Position numbers and translations under genes: made by a program. A DNA stretch of 64,000 nucleotides from Heliomicrobium gestii. Its GTDB lineage: Bacteria; Bacillota; Desulfitobacteriia; Heliobacteriales; Heliobacteriaceae. This document shows, piece after piece, positions 24,652 through 34,122 of this stretch; the first letter of the stretch is position 1, and every line of letters begins with the position of its first letter. Below the pieces are notes generated by a model. That model saw only the letters and a program-made list of their open reading frames with translations, did not search any database and had not been told where the DNA came from. Location of the stretch: the NCBI RefSeq assembly GCF_009877435.1, contig NZ_WXEX01000006.1, positions 62,001 through 126,000 of the forward strand, in the 5' to 3' direction.

Positions 24652-26868
24652 TCAGTTCGCCTCCCGGGCTTCTTCGGCGGGGCGCAGGAAGCCCTCTCGC
24701 CGGGCCTGTTCATTCAACCAGTGGATCGTATCGACGGCTTCCTGCATCGCCGCAGTGACCCGCGTGCCCATGAACCACACCTCTCCATAGGGGCGTTCCG
24801 TCGAACGTCCGGAACGGCCCGCCATCTGCACCAGCGTCCGCTCGTCGTAAACCCGTTCGTTCTCGGCAAACAACACGACCACATTGGCCCGGGGAACGGT
24901 GATGCCCCGCTCCATGATCGAGGTGGTGACAAAGAGAGGGAACAATTGGCGGCTGAAGCGCTGCCGCTTCGCCTCTCGATCCGGGTCGCGGGAGTGGCTG
25001 TATTCCACCCAGGCGCCCTTAAAATCGTTGAAGGGCGGCATGCGGGTCGCCGCTTTCAGCGATTCGCCGACCTGCTGGGCCAAGAAAACAGAGGGGACAA
25101 AGAGAAAAACCTGGGCGAACTCCCCTTCAACGGAGCGGTGTAAAAAACGCAGCAGTTCTTCCGGGAACATCATCCGTTCCCGTTGCCAGCGCCACTCCTT
25201 TTCCAGGATGATCCGGGGGACGGGCAATGGGTAGCCGTGATGACGGGCGGGGATGGTCACCAGGGTGAGCCGTTTTTCCTGAACGGCCTGCTTCATCTGT
25301 CGTTCGGGCGTCGCCGTCATGAAGATGATCCGCCCATCCCGCTTGCGGGCCCGGCTGACGGCATGATAGAGCATGGCGCTGCCCTGGTAGGGAAAGGCGT
25401 CCGCTTCGTCCAGCACCACCAGGTCAAAGGTGCGATAAAAGCGAATGGCCTGATGGGTCGTGGCCACCACCAAGCGGCTGTGGCCGAACTTCTCGGCGCT
25501 TCCACCGTAGAGGCTGACGATCCGCTCGCCAGGGAAAGCCTGTTGAATCCTTGGCGCCAGTTCCAGCACCACGTCCTTGCGCGGCACGGCAAAGAGCACC
25601 CTCCCTCCCCGCCCCAGCACCTGGCTGATGGCCGCAAAGGAGACCTCTGTCTTGCCTGCGCCGCAAGCGGCCCAGACGAGGGCGCCATTTGCGGAAAATC
25701 GCTGTTCCGTCGACGCTCGCCCGTCACCGCCATTGCCAACTGGCCGATCCGTCACGGCAGCGCCGGCATGTAGCCATTCCACGAGACGCAGGCTGGCCGT
25801 TTCCTGCATCCGGTTCAGGGGGAAGGCCAGCCGGGGGCCGCGCAACGGCACATCCTCTCGCTGGGCATCGGGACGGCGTGGCTTGTCCCCTCCGGTTCGG
25901 CCGCCCCCGTCGGCGGCGCCGGTCAACCAGGGCAACAACTCGCTCTGCCAGCGGTCCAGCCACTCCTCATCGCCGGCCAACCCATAGAGGGGGCGACAGA
26001 GTCTCGCCTCGCCCATGGGCAGGCAGTCCTCACAGTAATAACACTGTTCCCGGCCACAGCGAACACAGCGGCTGACTGAAATGCGACCGGACTGGCCACA
26101 GCGGACACAGCGAGCATCATCGGGACTGTTCAGGAGGATAGATGGGAAGATCTCGACAGCGCCGGCCAGCGCCAGGATCTGCAGAAGATCCTCCAACTGC
26201 CCGATGGGGAAATTCCGGTTGACGCCACCTTCCCTTTCCCTCTCCGCAATCGCCTTTTCCAGTTCTGCCGTGAACAACAGTCGCCCCTCCAGGCATTCGG
26301 CCAGATGGCGGATATCCTCTAACCGGTAGCCGGGACCTGTCTCCCCGGTCGGACGGAACACATGGAGGGGGAAACCGGAGGTCAACAGGGGGGCGTAGCC
26401 GAAACGTTTGAGCAGGTGGGCCGTCCGGCTTGACAGGCGGGACAATTCCCGATCACCGGCCATGGATGACGGGGGCGTTGTCTTCTCCGCGGCAGCCCAT
26501 GGCCACCATCGCCCCCGACGGCGCTGGGCATCGTCGCCGGTCGCCCCTTCGGTCGTCTCCTGTCCCTGATCGGCTTCAGGAACAGGAAATAAGCCCCATC
26601 CAATGCGGCGGCTGAACCCGTTCCACAGCCCGGCAAGTTTGCGCGTCAAGGCCGATGAACGGACAGGGCCATCGCCAGGCATCGACATCCGCAGTTCCTG
26701 AAGGATAAAAAGGGCGATCCCGATGGGCAGGCTCGGGGTGAGGGAAATGAGCACCTCAAGCCCTTCCGGCCCCAACAAGGTCAGATCCAGGGCGGGATCA
26801 TGGGTAAACCCGAGCCAACTCTGTCCTCTTCCCCGGGCCAAGTATACATACCCTTTCAAGCAGACCAT
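24652..26868 (-). CDS. comFA: ComFA-like DEAD-box DNA translocase, long form
   Basis: About 738 aa from an ATG at 26868 preceded by AAGGGGTG; an upstream ATG at 26892 lacks a good ribosome site. Bacillus ComFA is near 460 aa. The C-terminal part has Walker A (WAACGAGKTE), Walker B/DEAD (VVLDEADAF), motif III (FMTATPE) and motif VI (QMAGRSGR). Before it lies a cysteine cluster (CVRCGQSGRISVSRCVRCGR, CYYCEDC), the ComFA zinc finger. The N-terminal roughly 230 residues are extra and not recognised. ComFA drives single-stranded DNA import in competent cells. Confidence 0.9.
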   Translation of the reverse strand: MVCLKGYVYLARGRGQSWLGFTHDPALDLTLLGPEGLEVLISLTPSLPIGIALFILQELRMSMPGDGPVRSSALTRKLAGLWNGFSRRIGWGLFPVPEADQGQETTEGATGDDAQRRRGRWWPWAAAEKTTPPSSMAGDRELSRLSSRTAHLLKRFGYAPLLTSGFPLHVFRPTGETGPGYRLEDIRHLAECLEGRLLFTAELEKAIAEREREGGVNRNFPIGQLEDLLQILALAGAVEIFPSILLNSPDDARCVRCGQSGRISVSRCVRCGREQCYYCEDCLPMGEARLCRPLYGLAGDEEWLDRWQSELLPWLTGAADGGGRTGGDKPRRPDAQREDVPLRGPRLAFPLNRMQETASLRLVEWLHAGAAVTDRPVGNGGDGRASTEQRFSANGALVWAACGAGKTEVSFAAISQVLGRGGRVLFAVPRKDVVLELAPRIQQAFPGERIVSLYGGSAEKFGHSRLVVATTHQAIRFYRTFDLVVLDEADAFPYQGSAMLYHAVSRARKRDGRIIFMTATPERQMKQAVQEKRLTLVTIPARHHGYPLPVPRIILEKEWRWQRERMMFPEELLRFLHRSVEGEFAQVFLFVPSVFLAQQVGESLKAATRMPPFNDFKGAWVEYSHSRDPDREAKRQRFSRQLFPLFVTTSIMERGITVPRANVVVLFAENERVYDERTLVQMAGRSGRSTERPYGEVWFMGTRVTAAMQEAVDTIHWLNEQARREGFLRPAEEAREAN

Positions 26869-26956
26869 CGGGCGCACCCCTTGAATACCCATTTATTTTC
26901 ATTTATTCCATTCGTTATGATAAATGGATTTCCTTCTTTTTTCATCAAAAGAAAAA

Positions 26957-26984
26957 CCTCCCGACGCAAAAGAGCGGCGGGAGG
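26957..26984 (-). terminator. Terminator after degU-like gene
   Basis: CCTCCCG / CGGGAGG stem with inner CGC/GCG pairs and an A-rich loop, followed on the minus strand by TTTTTCTTTT. 25 nt after the response-regulator stop. Confidence 0.9.
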
Positions 26985-27008
26985 CGATCCGCGAAAGCGA
27001 TTGCTTGA

Positions 27009-27647
27009 TTAGAGTTTCACCAGCCGGTTTTTAATGGCGTACAAGGCGGCTTGTGTGCGGTCCTTGACCTGGAGCTTGCGAAAGATGTTGGTGATGTGGT
27101 TTTTGACCGTTTTTTCACTGATGAAGAGTGAGCCGGCGATTACGGCATTGGTCGCGCCCTGGGCGATCAGACGGAGAACCTCCTTCTCCCGTTCCGTCAG
27201 TTCATCGGCGGGATGAGTGACCCCAGGTCGACCCTTGCCCAGCGCCTTCTGCACGATGGCCGGGTTGAGCACCGAACCGCCACGGGCCACCGTGACGATG
27301 GCGCCATACAGGGTTTCCGGGCTCACGTCCTTCAGGAGGTACCCGTCGACACCGGCCTCGATCAGGTGGATGATATGGTCTTCTTCTTCGTGCGCCGTCA
27401 GGATGATGACCCCTGTTTGGGGACGTTCCCGCTTCAAAACGCGGGTGGCTTCAACACCATCCACACCGGGCATGTGAATATCCATCAGGACCACATCCGG
27501 CTTCAGATGCCGGACGAGGTTGATCGCCCCTTGCCCATCGCCGGCCTCATCTAACACCTGAAATTGGGGATCCAGTTCCAATATCTTGCGCAACCCCTGG
27601 CGAAGCAGGGTGTGATCATCGGCCAATACGACGCGGATCGGCTCCAT
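27009..27647 (-). CDS. degU: DegU-like NarL-family response regulator
   Basis: 212 aa. Receiver domain with acidic pocket (LADDHTLL) and phospho-acceptor Asp56 (VVLMDIHMPG), conserved Thr (VIILTAHEEE) and Lys (YLLKDVSP). The C-terminal LuxR-type helix-turn-helix reads LTEREKEVLRLIAQG and VKNHITNIFRKLQVKDRTQA. It follows the DegS-like kinase by 6 bp. DegU controls motility, competence, exoenzymes and biofilm genes in Bacillus; being next to com and flagellar genes fits, but its regulon here is unknown. Confidence 0.93.
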   Translation of the reverse strand: MEPIRVVLADDHTLLRQGLRKILELDPQFQVLDEAGDGQGAINLVRHLKPDVVLMDIHMPGVDGVEATRVLKRERPQTGVIILTAHEEEDHIIHLIEAGVDGYLLKDVSPETLYGAIVTVARGGSVLNPAIVQKALGKGRPGVTHPADELTEREKEVLRLIAQGATNAVIAGSLFISEKTVKNHITNIFRKLQVKDRTQAALYAIKNRLVKL

Positions 27648-27653
27648 CAGGCA

Positions 27654-28895
27654 TCACCCCCCGTCATTTTCCGGCTGTAGCGGAATGCGAAACTTGATCT
27701 GTGTTCCCTGTCCGGGGCGGCTCAGGATCTCCCATTCACCGTCCAGCAGTTCAATTCTTTCCCGTATGCCCCAGAGTCCATAGCGGTCGCCAAGACCGGA
27801 CAACATCGCTTCAGCATCAAAACCGACGCCATCATCACGGACGATGGCGGACAGGGCCTGCGGGGCTATCTCAAAGACGACGTGGACGGTTTTGGCCTTG
27901 GCATGCTTCCAGACATTCTGCAGCGCCTCCTGGATCATGCGAAAAACAGCCAGCTCATAGGCCCGCTCTAGACGACGGGCTTTGCCGAAGAAGCGCGTCT
28001 CGATCGCCAAGCCGGTTCGCTCGGAAAAATCAGCGGTATACCGCCGAATCGCTTCCATCAACCCCTGATCATCCAGTCCATGAGGACGCAGGTCATAGAG
28101 GATTTTGCGCAGTTCTCTCAAACTATCGCGAAGCATCCCTTTCAAATCCTGCAATTCCCGCCGCACCCGTTCCGGATCGACTTGCAACAGCCGCTCACAG
28201 AGTTCCACCTGCAGCACCAAGCTGTTCATCCCCTGGGCAGGACCGTCATGGATCTCCCGAGCCAGGCGCAACCGTTCCCGGTCTTGCGCCATGATGATGC
28301 GCACGGCCGCCTGCTGGCGCAGTTGGGCCTCCTCGACCTTGACGTGCAGATCCTTTAGGTTGCCGCCGATAAACTCAAGCACCACGCCGACCTGGTTCAT
28401 CAATTGCTCTGCTCGTTGCACCATTCCCTCCAGGTGCCGCAACCGTCGCTCCAGTTCGTCGCGCTTCACCCGCAGCTGCCCTTCCCGTTCCCGCAGCACA
28501 GCCAGGTTGACCTGGATATCTCTGGCCTGTTCATAGGCGAGGCGGATGTCTTCTTCTTTGTACCGCTCCAGTTCGCGGCTCACTTCCACCAGACGCAACC
28601 GGGCCTGTCGTTCCTTCAGGGTCAGTACGTCCACCTGAGCGATGACAGCGCACGCCTTTTCCCGAACCTCAATGAGGTCTTTTTGCACACGACCGCATTC
28701 TGCCCGGGCATCCTCGGCTATGGCGAAAATCTGTTCCTTGGCGTTTTCTATCGATTCCATCGTCTGACGGATGATTTTATCTAAAATGCTGGCCTCGGGC
28801 ACGGCCGCCCCTCCAATCCTTCTTTCCAACCGGATTTGTGAAGCGGTTGCCGGGGCGCCGTTCATCGGTCCACCGCTTCGACCCAGATGTTTCAC
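27654..28895 (-). CDS. degS: DegS-like sensor histidine kinase
   Basis: 413 aa, no membrane segment, so cytoplasmic like DegS. Residues about 30-210 are a long coiled-coil sensor region (ERYKEEDIRLAYEQARDIQV, LERRLRHLEGMVQRAEQL), and the HisKA_3 phospho-His block is LAREIHDGPAQGMNSLVLQV. The ATPase domain follows, with VFRMIQEALQNVWKHAKAK (N box) and GLWGIRERIELLDG. Alternative start: a GTG at 28895 or an ATG at 28865; neither has a strong ribosome site. Partner of the DegU-like regulator. Confidence 0.92.
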   Translation of the reverse strand: MKHLGRSGGPMNGAPATASQIRLERRIGGAAVPEASILDKIIRQTMESIENAKEQIFAIAEDARAECGRVQKDLIEVREKACAVIAQVDVLTLKERQARLRLVEVSRELERYKEEDIRLAYEQARDIQVNLAVLREREGQLRVKRDELERRLRHLEGMVQRAEQLMNQVGVVLEFIGGNLKDLHVKVEEAQLRQQAAVRIIMAQDRERLRLAREIHDGPAQGMNSLVLQVELCERLLQVDPERVRRELQDLKGMLRDSLRELRKILYDLRPHGLDDQGLMEAIRRYTADFSERTGLAIETRFFGKARRLERAYELAVFRMIQEALQNVWKHAKAKTVHVVFEIAPQALSAIVRDDGVGFDAEAMLSGLGDRYGLWGIRERIELLDGEWEILSRPGQGTQIKFRIPLQPENDGG

Positions 28896-29003
28896 CGGTC
28901 TCTTTCATCTGTAAAATGAGGATATCTCAGAACTAATCTTAGAATTAATGATTGGGTTCGACAGTTTCCGCCTTTTCTCCTGCCTGGTGCTCCGACCAAA
29001 GGC

Positions 29004-29039
29004 AGGAAGGAGTCCGCGTGCGTGCGCGGACTCCTTCCT
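29004..29039. terminator. Perfect 15-bp inverted repeat, probable terminator
   Basis: Arms AGGAAGGAGTCCGCG (29004-29018) and CGCGGACTCCTTCCT (29025-29039), 6-nt loop. It stands between the end of the phosphohexomutase gene and the start of degS, both minus strand. Very stable, but no long T run follows on either strand. The rest of 28896-29136 shows no gene. Confidence 0.55.
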
Positions 29040-29136
29040 CAGAAAACACCTTTCCGTTCTGTTGTCGCGCAAATGTCGTCACCAGGCCACCTGCGTGTGT
29101 CAAAAGGGTCGGCAAAAAGAACTCCCTTTGCAGACG

Positions 29137-30564
29137 CTACAGCCGCAGGTCTCGCTTCACCTGTTCCTGGATCTCCCGTAACTGAGTTTCACTGTTTGCC
29201 TCCCCGTAGAGGCGGAAGAGCGGCTCCGTTCCAGAGGCGCGCACCAGCGCATAGGCGCCATCGGCCAACTGCAGCTTGACGCCGTCGATGGTCACCCGTT
29301 TGATCACCTCTACGCCGGCCAAATGGGTGGGCGCATACTCATTCAAACGCGTCAGGATCTCCGCTTTGATCTCGGGGAGGGTATGCAGATCGAGCCGTTG
29401 CGAGACGAGCCGCCCGTATTCCCGATCGATCTCGGCCAGCACCTCTGTCAGCGGGCGGCCGGCGACCGCCCGAACCTCAGCCATCAGGGCGCACGCCAAG
29501 ACGCCGTCTTTTTCAGGCATGTGACCGCGCACCGACAAACCACCCGATTCCTCACCGCCGAGGAGGGTTTCCCCTTCCCGCAGCGACTCGCCGATGTACT
29601 TGAACCCGACGGGGGTCTCTTCGACGGTAAAGCCATGGCGGGCAGCGATGCGATCGAGCATGTGTGTCGTCGCCACTGTTCGGGCGACAGGCCCCGTCAG
29701 ATTCCGGTGGGTCAGGAGGTGGTGGTAGAGAAGCACCAGCACCTGATTGGCCGAGATGAAGGCGCCGTCGGCGTCGATCACGCCAAAACGGTCAGCGTCG
29801 CCATCCAGTGCGAGTCCCAGATGAGCCCCCGACTCGACCACCTTGCGCCGCAGCTCGGTCAGCACGGCCGCCGAGGGCTCAGGAAGGCTGCCGCCGAAAA
29901 GGGGATCGCGATGGTTGTGGATGACCTCATAGGCGAGGCCGGACCGTTCCATCACCGCCTCCAGATAGCCGATCCCCGCTCCCCACATGGGGTCGATGAC
30001 GATCTTCAGCCCCGCTGCCTGGAGCGCGGGCAGATCGACGATGGTCGCCAACTGGTCCATGTAGGGCGCCATGGGCGCGATCTCACGGACCAGCCCTTGC
30101 GCCCTGGCCGCGTCGAGCCGGATCCGTTTGATCTCGGCAGGCCCTTCCGATGACACCAGTTCGCGCACCCGGCCTTCGATGCGGTCGGTAATATCGGGCA
30201 GCGCCGGTCCGGCATACTCGGGAATGAACTTGATGCCGTTGTATTCGGGCGGGTTGTGGCTGGCCGTCAACATGATCGCCCCGGCGGCCTGGTGGTGGGT
30301 GATCGCAAAGGCGGTCACCGGCGTCGGCAAGGCCGAGGTTGGCAGCAACACAGGGATTCCGTTGCCCGTCAACACCTCGGCGCCCCGCAGCGCAAACTTA
30401 TCGGAAAGAAATCGATTGTCATAGCCGATGACGACGCCACGATCGGCGATCCCGGCGCCGCGAACATAATCGGCGATCGCCTGAACGACAATCTCCACAT
30501 TGCCAAAGGTAAACTCTTCGGCCATGATGGCTCGCCAGCCATCGGTGCCAAATTTTATCGTCAT
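29137..30564 (-). CDS. Phosphoglucomutase/phosphomannomutase family
   Basis: About 475 aa from the ATG at 30564 (AAAGGGTG upstream; a start six codons earlier is also open). Active-site phosphoserine loop LTASHNPPEYNG, metal-binding DGDADRFG, sugar-binding GGEESGGLS and the C-terminal phosphate-binding RASGTEPLFR are all present. These enzymes interconvert hexose-6-phosphate and hexose-1-phosphate for sugar-nucleotide synthesis. The second mutase in this window (54527-55903) belongs to a different branch; this one looks more like phosphoglucomutase. It heads no obvious operon; a small AbrB-like gene lies just upstream. Confidence 0.9.
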   Translation of the reverse strand: MTIKFGTDGWRAIMAEEFTFGNVEIVVQAIADYVRGAGIADRGVVIGYDNRFLSDKFALRGAEVLTGNGIPVLLPTSALPTPVTAFAITHHQAAGAIMLTASHNPPEYNGIKFIPEYAGPALPDITDRIEGRVRELVSSEGPAEIKRIRLDAARAQGLVREIAPMAPYMDQLATIVDLPALQAAGLKIVIDPMWGAGIGYLEAVMERSGLAYEVIHNHRDPLFGGSLPEPSAAVLTELRRKVVESGAHLGLALDGDADRFGVIDADGAFISANQVLVLLYHHLLTHRNLTGPVARTVATTHMLDRIAARHGFTVEETPVGFKYIGESLREGETLLGGEESGGLSVRGHMPEKDGVLACALMAEVRAVAGRPLTEVLAEIDREYGRLVSQRLDLHTLPEIKAEILTRLNEYAPTHLAGVEVIKRVTIDGVKLQLADGAYALVRASGTEPLFRLYGEANSETQLREIQEQVKRDLRL

Positions 30565-30607
30565 TGTTCGACACCCTTTCATCCAGTAACGTTTGGAAGA
30601 AGGTGTT

Positions 30608-30793
30608 TCATCCGGCTTTTTCCGTTGAAACCGCTTCTTCTTGTTGGATACAACAGAGATGGGTTATCGGCCGAATCACCAGGCGGCCCTCCTGATCGAT
30701 ATGGAAACGGACCAAGCCCCCCTGTGGAAAGGCTTCCCGAACATCACGCGGAATAGACAACTCGCCTTGCTTGGAAAGGAAAGTCAATTCCAT
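30608..30793 (-). CDS. SpoVT/AbrB-type swapped-hairpin protein
   Basis: 61 aa. MELTFLSKQGELSIPRDVRE matches the first half of AbrB-like DNA-binding domains (structured as a swapped-hairpin beta barrel), followed by VRFHIDQEGRLVIRPI. It may be a transition-state type regulator or an antitoxin; no toxin gene is adjacent. It lies 43 bp upstream of the mutase on the same strand and may be in its transcript. Confidence 0.75.
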   Translation of the reverse strand: MELTFLSKQGELSIPRDVREAFPQGGLVRFHIDQEGRLVIRPITHLCCIQQEEAVSTEKAG

Positions 30794-31137
30794 TGCTACA
30801 ACCCCTCCGATCGATGTTTCGCATTCACCAGCTCATCAACCGGCTGGCGGAGTAAGCATAGCATGACCCGAAAAAGCCTGTCCCTAAAAATAAGTCGAAG
30901 AATACCGCTGTTCATGCCGCCATTTTGTCTTATCTTGTCGACTCAAAAACCGATAAATCCCCTCCTCTCCACAAAAAACATTGCATTCCATCCAAAAAGA
31001 AAGCCGGTGACGGATCGGGAAGAAGGCCCACTGCCAAACTCCTGATGTCACCGGCGATTCCGCCGAAGGTTATTCGATTGGTTATTGTCTTGGATCAAAG
31101 GCGATAGAAGAAGGAATCAGGCAGGTGGCGGTAGCGA
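30794..31137. other. Intergenic, no gene seen
   Basis: 344 bp between the AbrB-like gene and the galE-like gene. Only the terminator hairpin at 31005-31057 is visible; short open frames here have no ribosome sites or recognisable sequence. Confidence 0.6.
31005..31057 (-). terminator. Probable terminator after galE-like gene
   Basis: 9-bp arms GCCGGTGAC and GTCACCGGC with a 35-nt loop, followed on the minus strand by TTTCTTTTTGG. About 80 bp after the epimerase stop. Confidence 0.6.
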
Positions 31138-32067
31138 TCACCGTACAGAGGGCCAACTGGCGACCGTCTGGGCCAACCCTTGCCGCAGCGCTGTTTTCGG
31201 CGTCCAGCCAACCGCATCGAAGAGTCGCCGGCTGTCCAGATAGCTGTGCAGGATATCGCCCGGGCGGGCCGGGGCCATCTTCGGCGCCAGATCAACGCCG
31301 GCCTGCGCCCGGATCAGTTCATACAGCGCGTTGACACTGGTGGCCTGCCCTGTCCCGACGTTGTAAACGGTATGGCGCAACCGGTCTTCGCCCGCATCAA
31401 GGATCTGCAACATGGCGTCGACGATGTCGTCAACAAAGACAAAATCGCGCGTCTGCTCTCCGTCGCCGTAGATCGCCGGCGCGACGCCGCGCAGAAGCCG
31501 TTCCGTGAAGATGGCCACCACACCGCCTTCGCCGCCGGCGTCTTGCCGGGGTCCATAGACATTGGCGAAGCGCAAGGCCGTTCCCACGACACCGTATAAT
31601 TCCCGGTAGAGCCGCAAATAATGTTCAGGCGTATGCTTGCTGATCCCATAGGCGTTGGCCGGCGCCAGCGGGTGGTCTTCATCGACAGGGAGACGCACCG
31701 GGTCGCCGTACACAGCAGCCGATGACGCCACGATCACCCGCTTGACCCCGCTTTGCCGGCAGGCTTCCAGCAGGTTGATCGTGCCCAGGATATTGACCTT
31801 CGCATCCTCGAGCGGGTCCCGCAAAGAAACCTGCACATCCACCTGGGCTGCGAGATGGATGATCGCGTCGGGAGCTTCGGCTGCGATGATGTCCCGGATC
31901 TTCTCATCAGTCACATCCATGGGTATGAAGGTCGCTTTCTCGGGGATGTTCTCTCGCTTTCCCGTTGAAAGGTTATCGATAAGGAGAACGTCGTCGCCCC
32001 GGGCGATGGAGCGTTCGACCACATGGGATCCGATGAAACCGGCGCCGCCGGTGACCATCAACTTCAA
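31138..32067 (-). CDS. galE: UDP-glucose 4-epimerase-like NAD-dependent epimerase
   Basis: 309 aa. MVTGGAGFIGSHVVER, LIDNLSTGKRENIP, HLAAQVDVQVSLRDPLEDA, SSAAVYGDP and YGISKHTPE (YxxxK) match the short UDP-galactose/UDP-glucuronate epimerase branch common in Bacillota. It supplies epimerised UDP-sugars for surface polysaccharide. The SH3-domain gene is 36 bp upstream, followed by the TagO/WecA-like gene, so these probably form one operon ending at the terminator at 31005-31057. Sugar specificity not certain. Confidence 0.87.
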   Translation of the reverse strand: MKLMVTGGAGFIGSHVVERSIARGDDVLLIDNLSTGKRENIPEKATFIPMDVTDEKIRDIIAAEAPDAIIHLAAQVDVQVSLRDPLEDAKVNILGTINLLEACRQSGVKRVIVASSAAVYGDPVRLPVDEDHPLAPANAYGISKHTPEHYLRLYRELYGVVGTALRFANVYGPRQDAGGEGGVVAIFTERLLRGVAPAIYGDGEQTRDFVFVDDIVDAMLQILDAGEDRLRHTVYNVGTGQATSVNALYELIRAQAGVDLAPKMAPARPGDILHSYLDSRRLFDAVGWTPKTALRQGLAQTVASWPSVR

Positions 32068-32103
32068 CGAAGATTACCGCCCTTTCGATTGATGGAATAG
32101 TGC

Positions 32104-32823
32104 CTATTTGACCGAAACGAGGTCCTGGCGGACAAACCCCTCGCGCCCATCGGGCATTTTCACTTTGTACCATTTATCCTCATCAGAGACGCCATCGATG
32201 GAGGCCAAAATGGTGACCCGCGTCGCAAAGGGCAGGATGGTGATCACCGTGTAGTCTTTCCCCGGTCCAAAACGCACATTGACGCCGGAGGGCGAGGTGA
32301 TCGAGCCCTCCCGCAGACCCGGCGTCGTCGCAGCCGGCAACGGGGTGTTCGCGCCATCCGTATTCCCTGTGGCGGCTGTCGTGGAACGGCTTGGGGTACC
32401 GTCCGTCGAGGAACTGACGGCGCCGTTGCCACCCGGATCGGTTGTGTCCCAGGGGGTGTTTTGGAATCCCTGGGGCATCGGCGGCAAATCCACCTTTTGC
32501 CCCGATTTCTCGAGGGCCTTCTGCAGCGTTTCCACGCGTTGATTCAATGCGACGATCTGGTTATGCAATTCCGCCCGGTTGCCGCCAAGCAGCTTGTCGA
32601 GATAACTTTTGGACACCAGCGGGTCATCGGCCGTTCCCGGCGATGCGCCGGCCATAACCACCTGACCGAGGACAAACCCCGACAGCACCAGGGCCAGCCC
32701 TCCCCCTACCAGTCGAGCCCGAAACCGGAAACGCGAGCGACTTGCCGATTGGCTGAAAAGAACCCCCCGCTCTTCCAGGGTCAGACCGGGTTGTCCCGCC
32801 TTCGGAAGCCCTTTTTCATCCAT
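32104..32823 (-). CDS. Membrane-anchored bacterial SH3-domain protein
   Basis: 239 aa. One N-terminal transmembrane helix (about residues 39-59, GLALVLSGFVLGQVVMAGAS) after a basic cytoplasmic tail; then a coiled-coil stretch (QIVALNQRVETLQKALEKSG), a Pro/Ser/Thr/Gly linker, and a C-terminal SH3b domain (SPSGVNVRFGPGKDYTVI, WYKVKMPDGREGFVRQDLVS). SH3b domains bind peptidoglycan or other wall polymers. Outside face assumed from topology. Its place between galE- and tagO-like genes suggests a role in wall-polymer attachment or turnover. Confidence 0.82.
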   Translation of the reverse strand: MDEKGLPKAGQPGLTLEERGVLFSQSASRSRFRFRARLVGGGLALVLSGFVLGQVVMAGASPGTADDPLVSKSYLDKLLGGNRAELHNQIVALNQRVETLQKALEKSGQKVDLPPMPQGFQNTPWDTTDPGGNGAVSSSTDGTPSRSTTAATGNTDGANTPLPAATTPGLREGSITSPSGVNVRFGPGKDYTVITILPFATRVTILASIDGVSDEDKWYKVKMPDGREGFVRQDLVSVK

Positions 32824-32913
32824 AACTATGTATCCCCCTATCCAGTTCGGGAATAAGAAGAGCCACTGGCTTCCACCAATGGCATCTCCACCTTGGCCTG
32901 ACCAACATGCAAC

Positions 32914-34002
32914 TTAATTCGACTCGTCTTCCACATCGACTCCGATACGGCTGGCGGCGACCTCAGGCGCGCTCGGCGAGCGGCCCAGGATGCCCACACG
33001 ATCGGCGGCGACAAGAATCAAACTGGCGAGCAAGATGAGGATAAAGACGCTCTGCGCCGTCGAAACGGTGGTGAGAAAAACCGCCGTGGCGCCGAGAACC
33101 GTGTTGATGCCATAGATGATCATCACCGTCTGGGGATGGCTGAAACCGAGCGCCAACAGCCGGTGATGGAGGTGATCCTTGTCGGCCTGAAAAATAGGTT
33201 GTCCCTTTTGCACCCGTCGAAAAATCGCAAATCCCGTATCCAGGATAGGAATGCCCACGATAAGGATGGGAATAAATACGGAAATGACCGTGGCGACCTT
33301 GGCCAAACCCATGATCGACAGGCAGGCGAGAATGAAACCGAGGAACATGGCCCCCGTATCACCCATAAAAATCCGGGCCGGATGGAAATTATGCTTGAGA
33401 AACCCAGCCGCCGAAGCAGCCAAGATGAGCGCCAAGGAAGCCACCAAGAGCTGCCCTTGCGTCCACGCGACAACGGCCATCGTCACCGAGGCGATCGCGG
33501 CAATGCCGGCCGCCAAGCCATCGAGACCGTCGATCAGGTTCACCGCATTCGTCACGCCGATGATCCAGAGCACCGTGATCGGCGCGCGCAGCCACCCGAG
33601 TTCGACCACGTCGGGCCCGACAAAGGGGTTGGTCACGAAATCGACGGACAGACCGAAGGGAAGGATGGATAGGGCGGCCACAACCTGACCGAGCAGTTTG
33701 ACCTTCGCCGGAAGATCGCGCGTATCGTCCAGGATGCCCACAAAGACGATAATGGCGCCGCCGACCAGCATGCCCATGATCTCTGAACGCAGGTAATCGC
33801 TGTCAAAGACCGCCATGGCCAACACGGTCAGCACAAAGCCACCAAAAATCGCCAATCCGCCAAGGCGAGGCATCAACTGCTGGTGCACCTTGCGCCCGCC
33901 GGGCGCATCTACGGCGCCGATGAGGAACGCCACCCGACGCGCCAACGGCGTCAGCATAAGGGCAAGCAGGAAGGCAGCGCAGACTGCCAGTGCCATCGAC
34001 AC
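32914..34002 (-). CDS. tagO: UDP-GlcNAc:undecaprenyl-phosphate GlcNAc-1-P transferase (TagO/WecA/MraY family)
   Basis: 362 aa, about ten transmembrane helices. GGRKVHQQLMPRLGGLAIFG, VNLIDGLDGLAAGIA (Asp-rich catalytic stretch), HNFHPARIFMGDTGAMFLGF and HLHHRLLALGF are the signature loops of this family. It starts wall teichoic acid or capsule synthesis by loading GlcNAc-1-phosphate onto the lipid carrier. The GTG at 34002 has AGGAGG 8 nt upstream. It lies in a block of polysaccharide genes; the exact polymer is unknown. Confidence 0.9.
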   Translation of the reverse strand: MSMALAVCAAFLLALMLTPLARRVAFLIGAVDAPGGRKVHQQLMPRLGGLAIFGGFVLTVLAMAVFDSDYLRSEIMGMLVGGAIIVFVGILDDTRDLPAKVKLLGQVVAALSILPFGLSVDFVTNPFVGPDVVELGWLRAPITVLWIIGVTNAVNLIDGLDGLAAGIAAIASVTMAVVAWTQGQLLVASLALILAASAAGFLKHNFHPARIFMGDTGAMFLGFILACLSIMGLAKVATVISVFIPILIVGIPILDTGFAIFRRVQKGQPIFQADKDHLHHRLLALGFSHPQTVMIIYGINTVLGATAVFLTTVSTAQSVFILILLASLILVAADRVGILGRSPSAPEVAASRIGVDVEDESN

Positions 34003-34122
34003 CTAGGTCGCCTCCTAATACAAATTGAACCAGAAACTATACAATTTTTCCTCTGCCTGAAAGACATTTCAATTGCTATTTTACTCCAATGAACTAGGGA
34101 ATACAATGGGACGGGGGCTTAA

